Assembly (NCBI GenBank): GCA_029339505.1
Contig: JAQISU010000179.1
Span: 9,132,501-9,196,500 of the forward strand
DNA: 64,000 nucleotides
DNA from: Unio delphinus
Lineage: Eukaryota; Mollusca; Bivalvia; Unionida; Unionidae
Direction of reading: 5' to 3'
Within the stretch, counting starts at the first letter, position 1. Each line of letters opens with the position of its first letter. The translations under genes were made by a program, and so were the position numbers. The notes below the pieces were generated by a model. That model was not told the DNA's origin. It did not search any database and saw nothing but the letters and a program-made list of their open reading frames with translations. Positions 63,831 through 64,000 of the stretch are shown here, piece after piece.

Positions 63831-64000
63831 AAAAAGATCTTTCAAAATTTGTACAAATGATACCAATTATCCGTCAGATATTGTCGCCGTTAATAAACGA
63901 ATAATACAAATGTTTTAGATTACTTCTTATCTAAAGCCGATAAACCAAATTTGACCAAAAACCTTCTGTTAAAAGGGTCTTTCGAATTTGCAGAAAGCTT

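Overview
The window is eukaryotic nuclear DNA, AT-rich and gene-poor, and reads as an animal genome. A mollusc, most likely a bivalve, is my best guess. The guess rests on abundant tRNA-derived SINEs, one of which (SINE-B) ends in a ...gtgctgaaaaatggcgttaaac... tail that I associate with bivalve genomes, on very dense di-, tetra- and pentanucleotide repeats, and on the lack of any compact operon-like coding. No complete protein-coding gene could be recognised. Most long open frames are translations of simple repeats.

Layout. 1-7.3 kb: unique intergenic sequence with a 90-bp hairpin, (CT)n and (GT)n arrays, one SINE-A and a four-part compound microsatellite at 5.24-5.6 kb. 7.38-8.4 kb: the best candidate for a transcribed unit, with two CRE-like sites, a TATA box, an initiator-like TSS, an exon 1 ending CAG|GTAGGC, an intron whose 3' end is a 46-bp copy of exon 1, and an exon 2 ending GAG|GTAAGC. 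8.65-13.2 kb: a third SINE type, six exact-length 34-bp repeats, an 860-bp pentamer satellite and a hAT-type MITE with perfect target duplications. 14-22.5 kb: minisatellites, long (AT)n, mirrored (TATG)n/(CATA)n blocks, a 157-bp palindrome and a diverged three-unit ~144-bp repeat. 22.76-24.33 kb: a degenerate 41/42-bp tandem array whose minus strand reads as 14-residue charged repeats. 25-33 kb: SINEs and microsatellites. 33.7-34.93 kb: a 16-bp minisatellite with higher-order 80/144/224-bp periodicity. 35-37.25 kb, minus strand: a 113-codon hydrophobic ORF and, just beyond it, a 5'-truncated RNase H-bearing LINE. 38-51 kb: more SINEs, compound tetranucleotide arrays, and a hAT MITE nested in a SINE. 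51.3-52.5 kb: a palindromic MITE inside (TG)n and a third hAT MITE beside or inside a possible exon. 53.85-60.43 kb: two arms of about 0.7 kb in inverted orientation around 5.2 kb. 60.4-64 kb: a SINE, a diverged duplication and a possible minus-strand exon near the right edge.

There are two main tRNA-derived SINE families. SINE-A (about 315 bp full length) has Pol III boxes A and B and comes with two kinds of 3' tail, (CAAA)n or a TCAC-CACA tail that grades into (CA)n. SINE-B (about 245 bp) has a Leu/Ser-like head. Target-site duplications are visible for several copies. All coordinates were read by eye; repeat boundaries are good to a few bases and identities are estimates.
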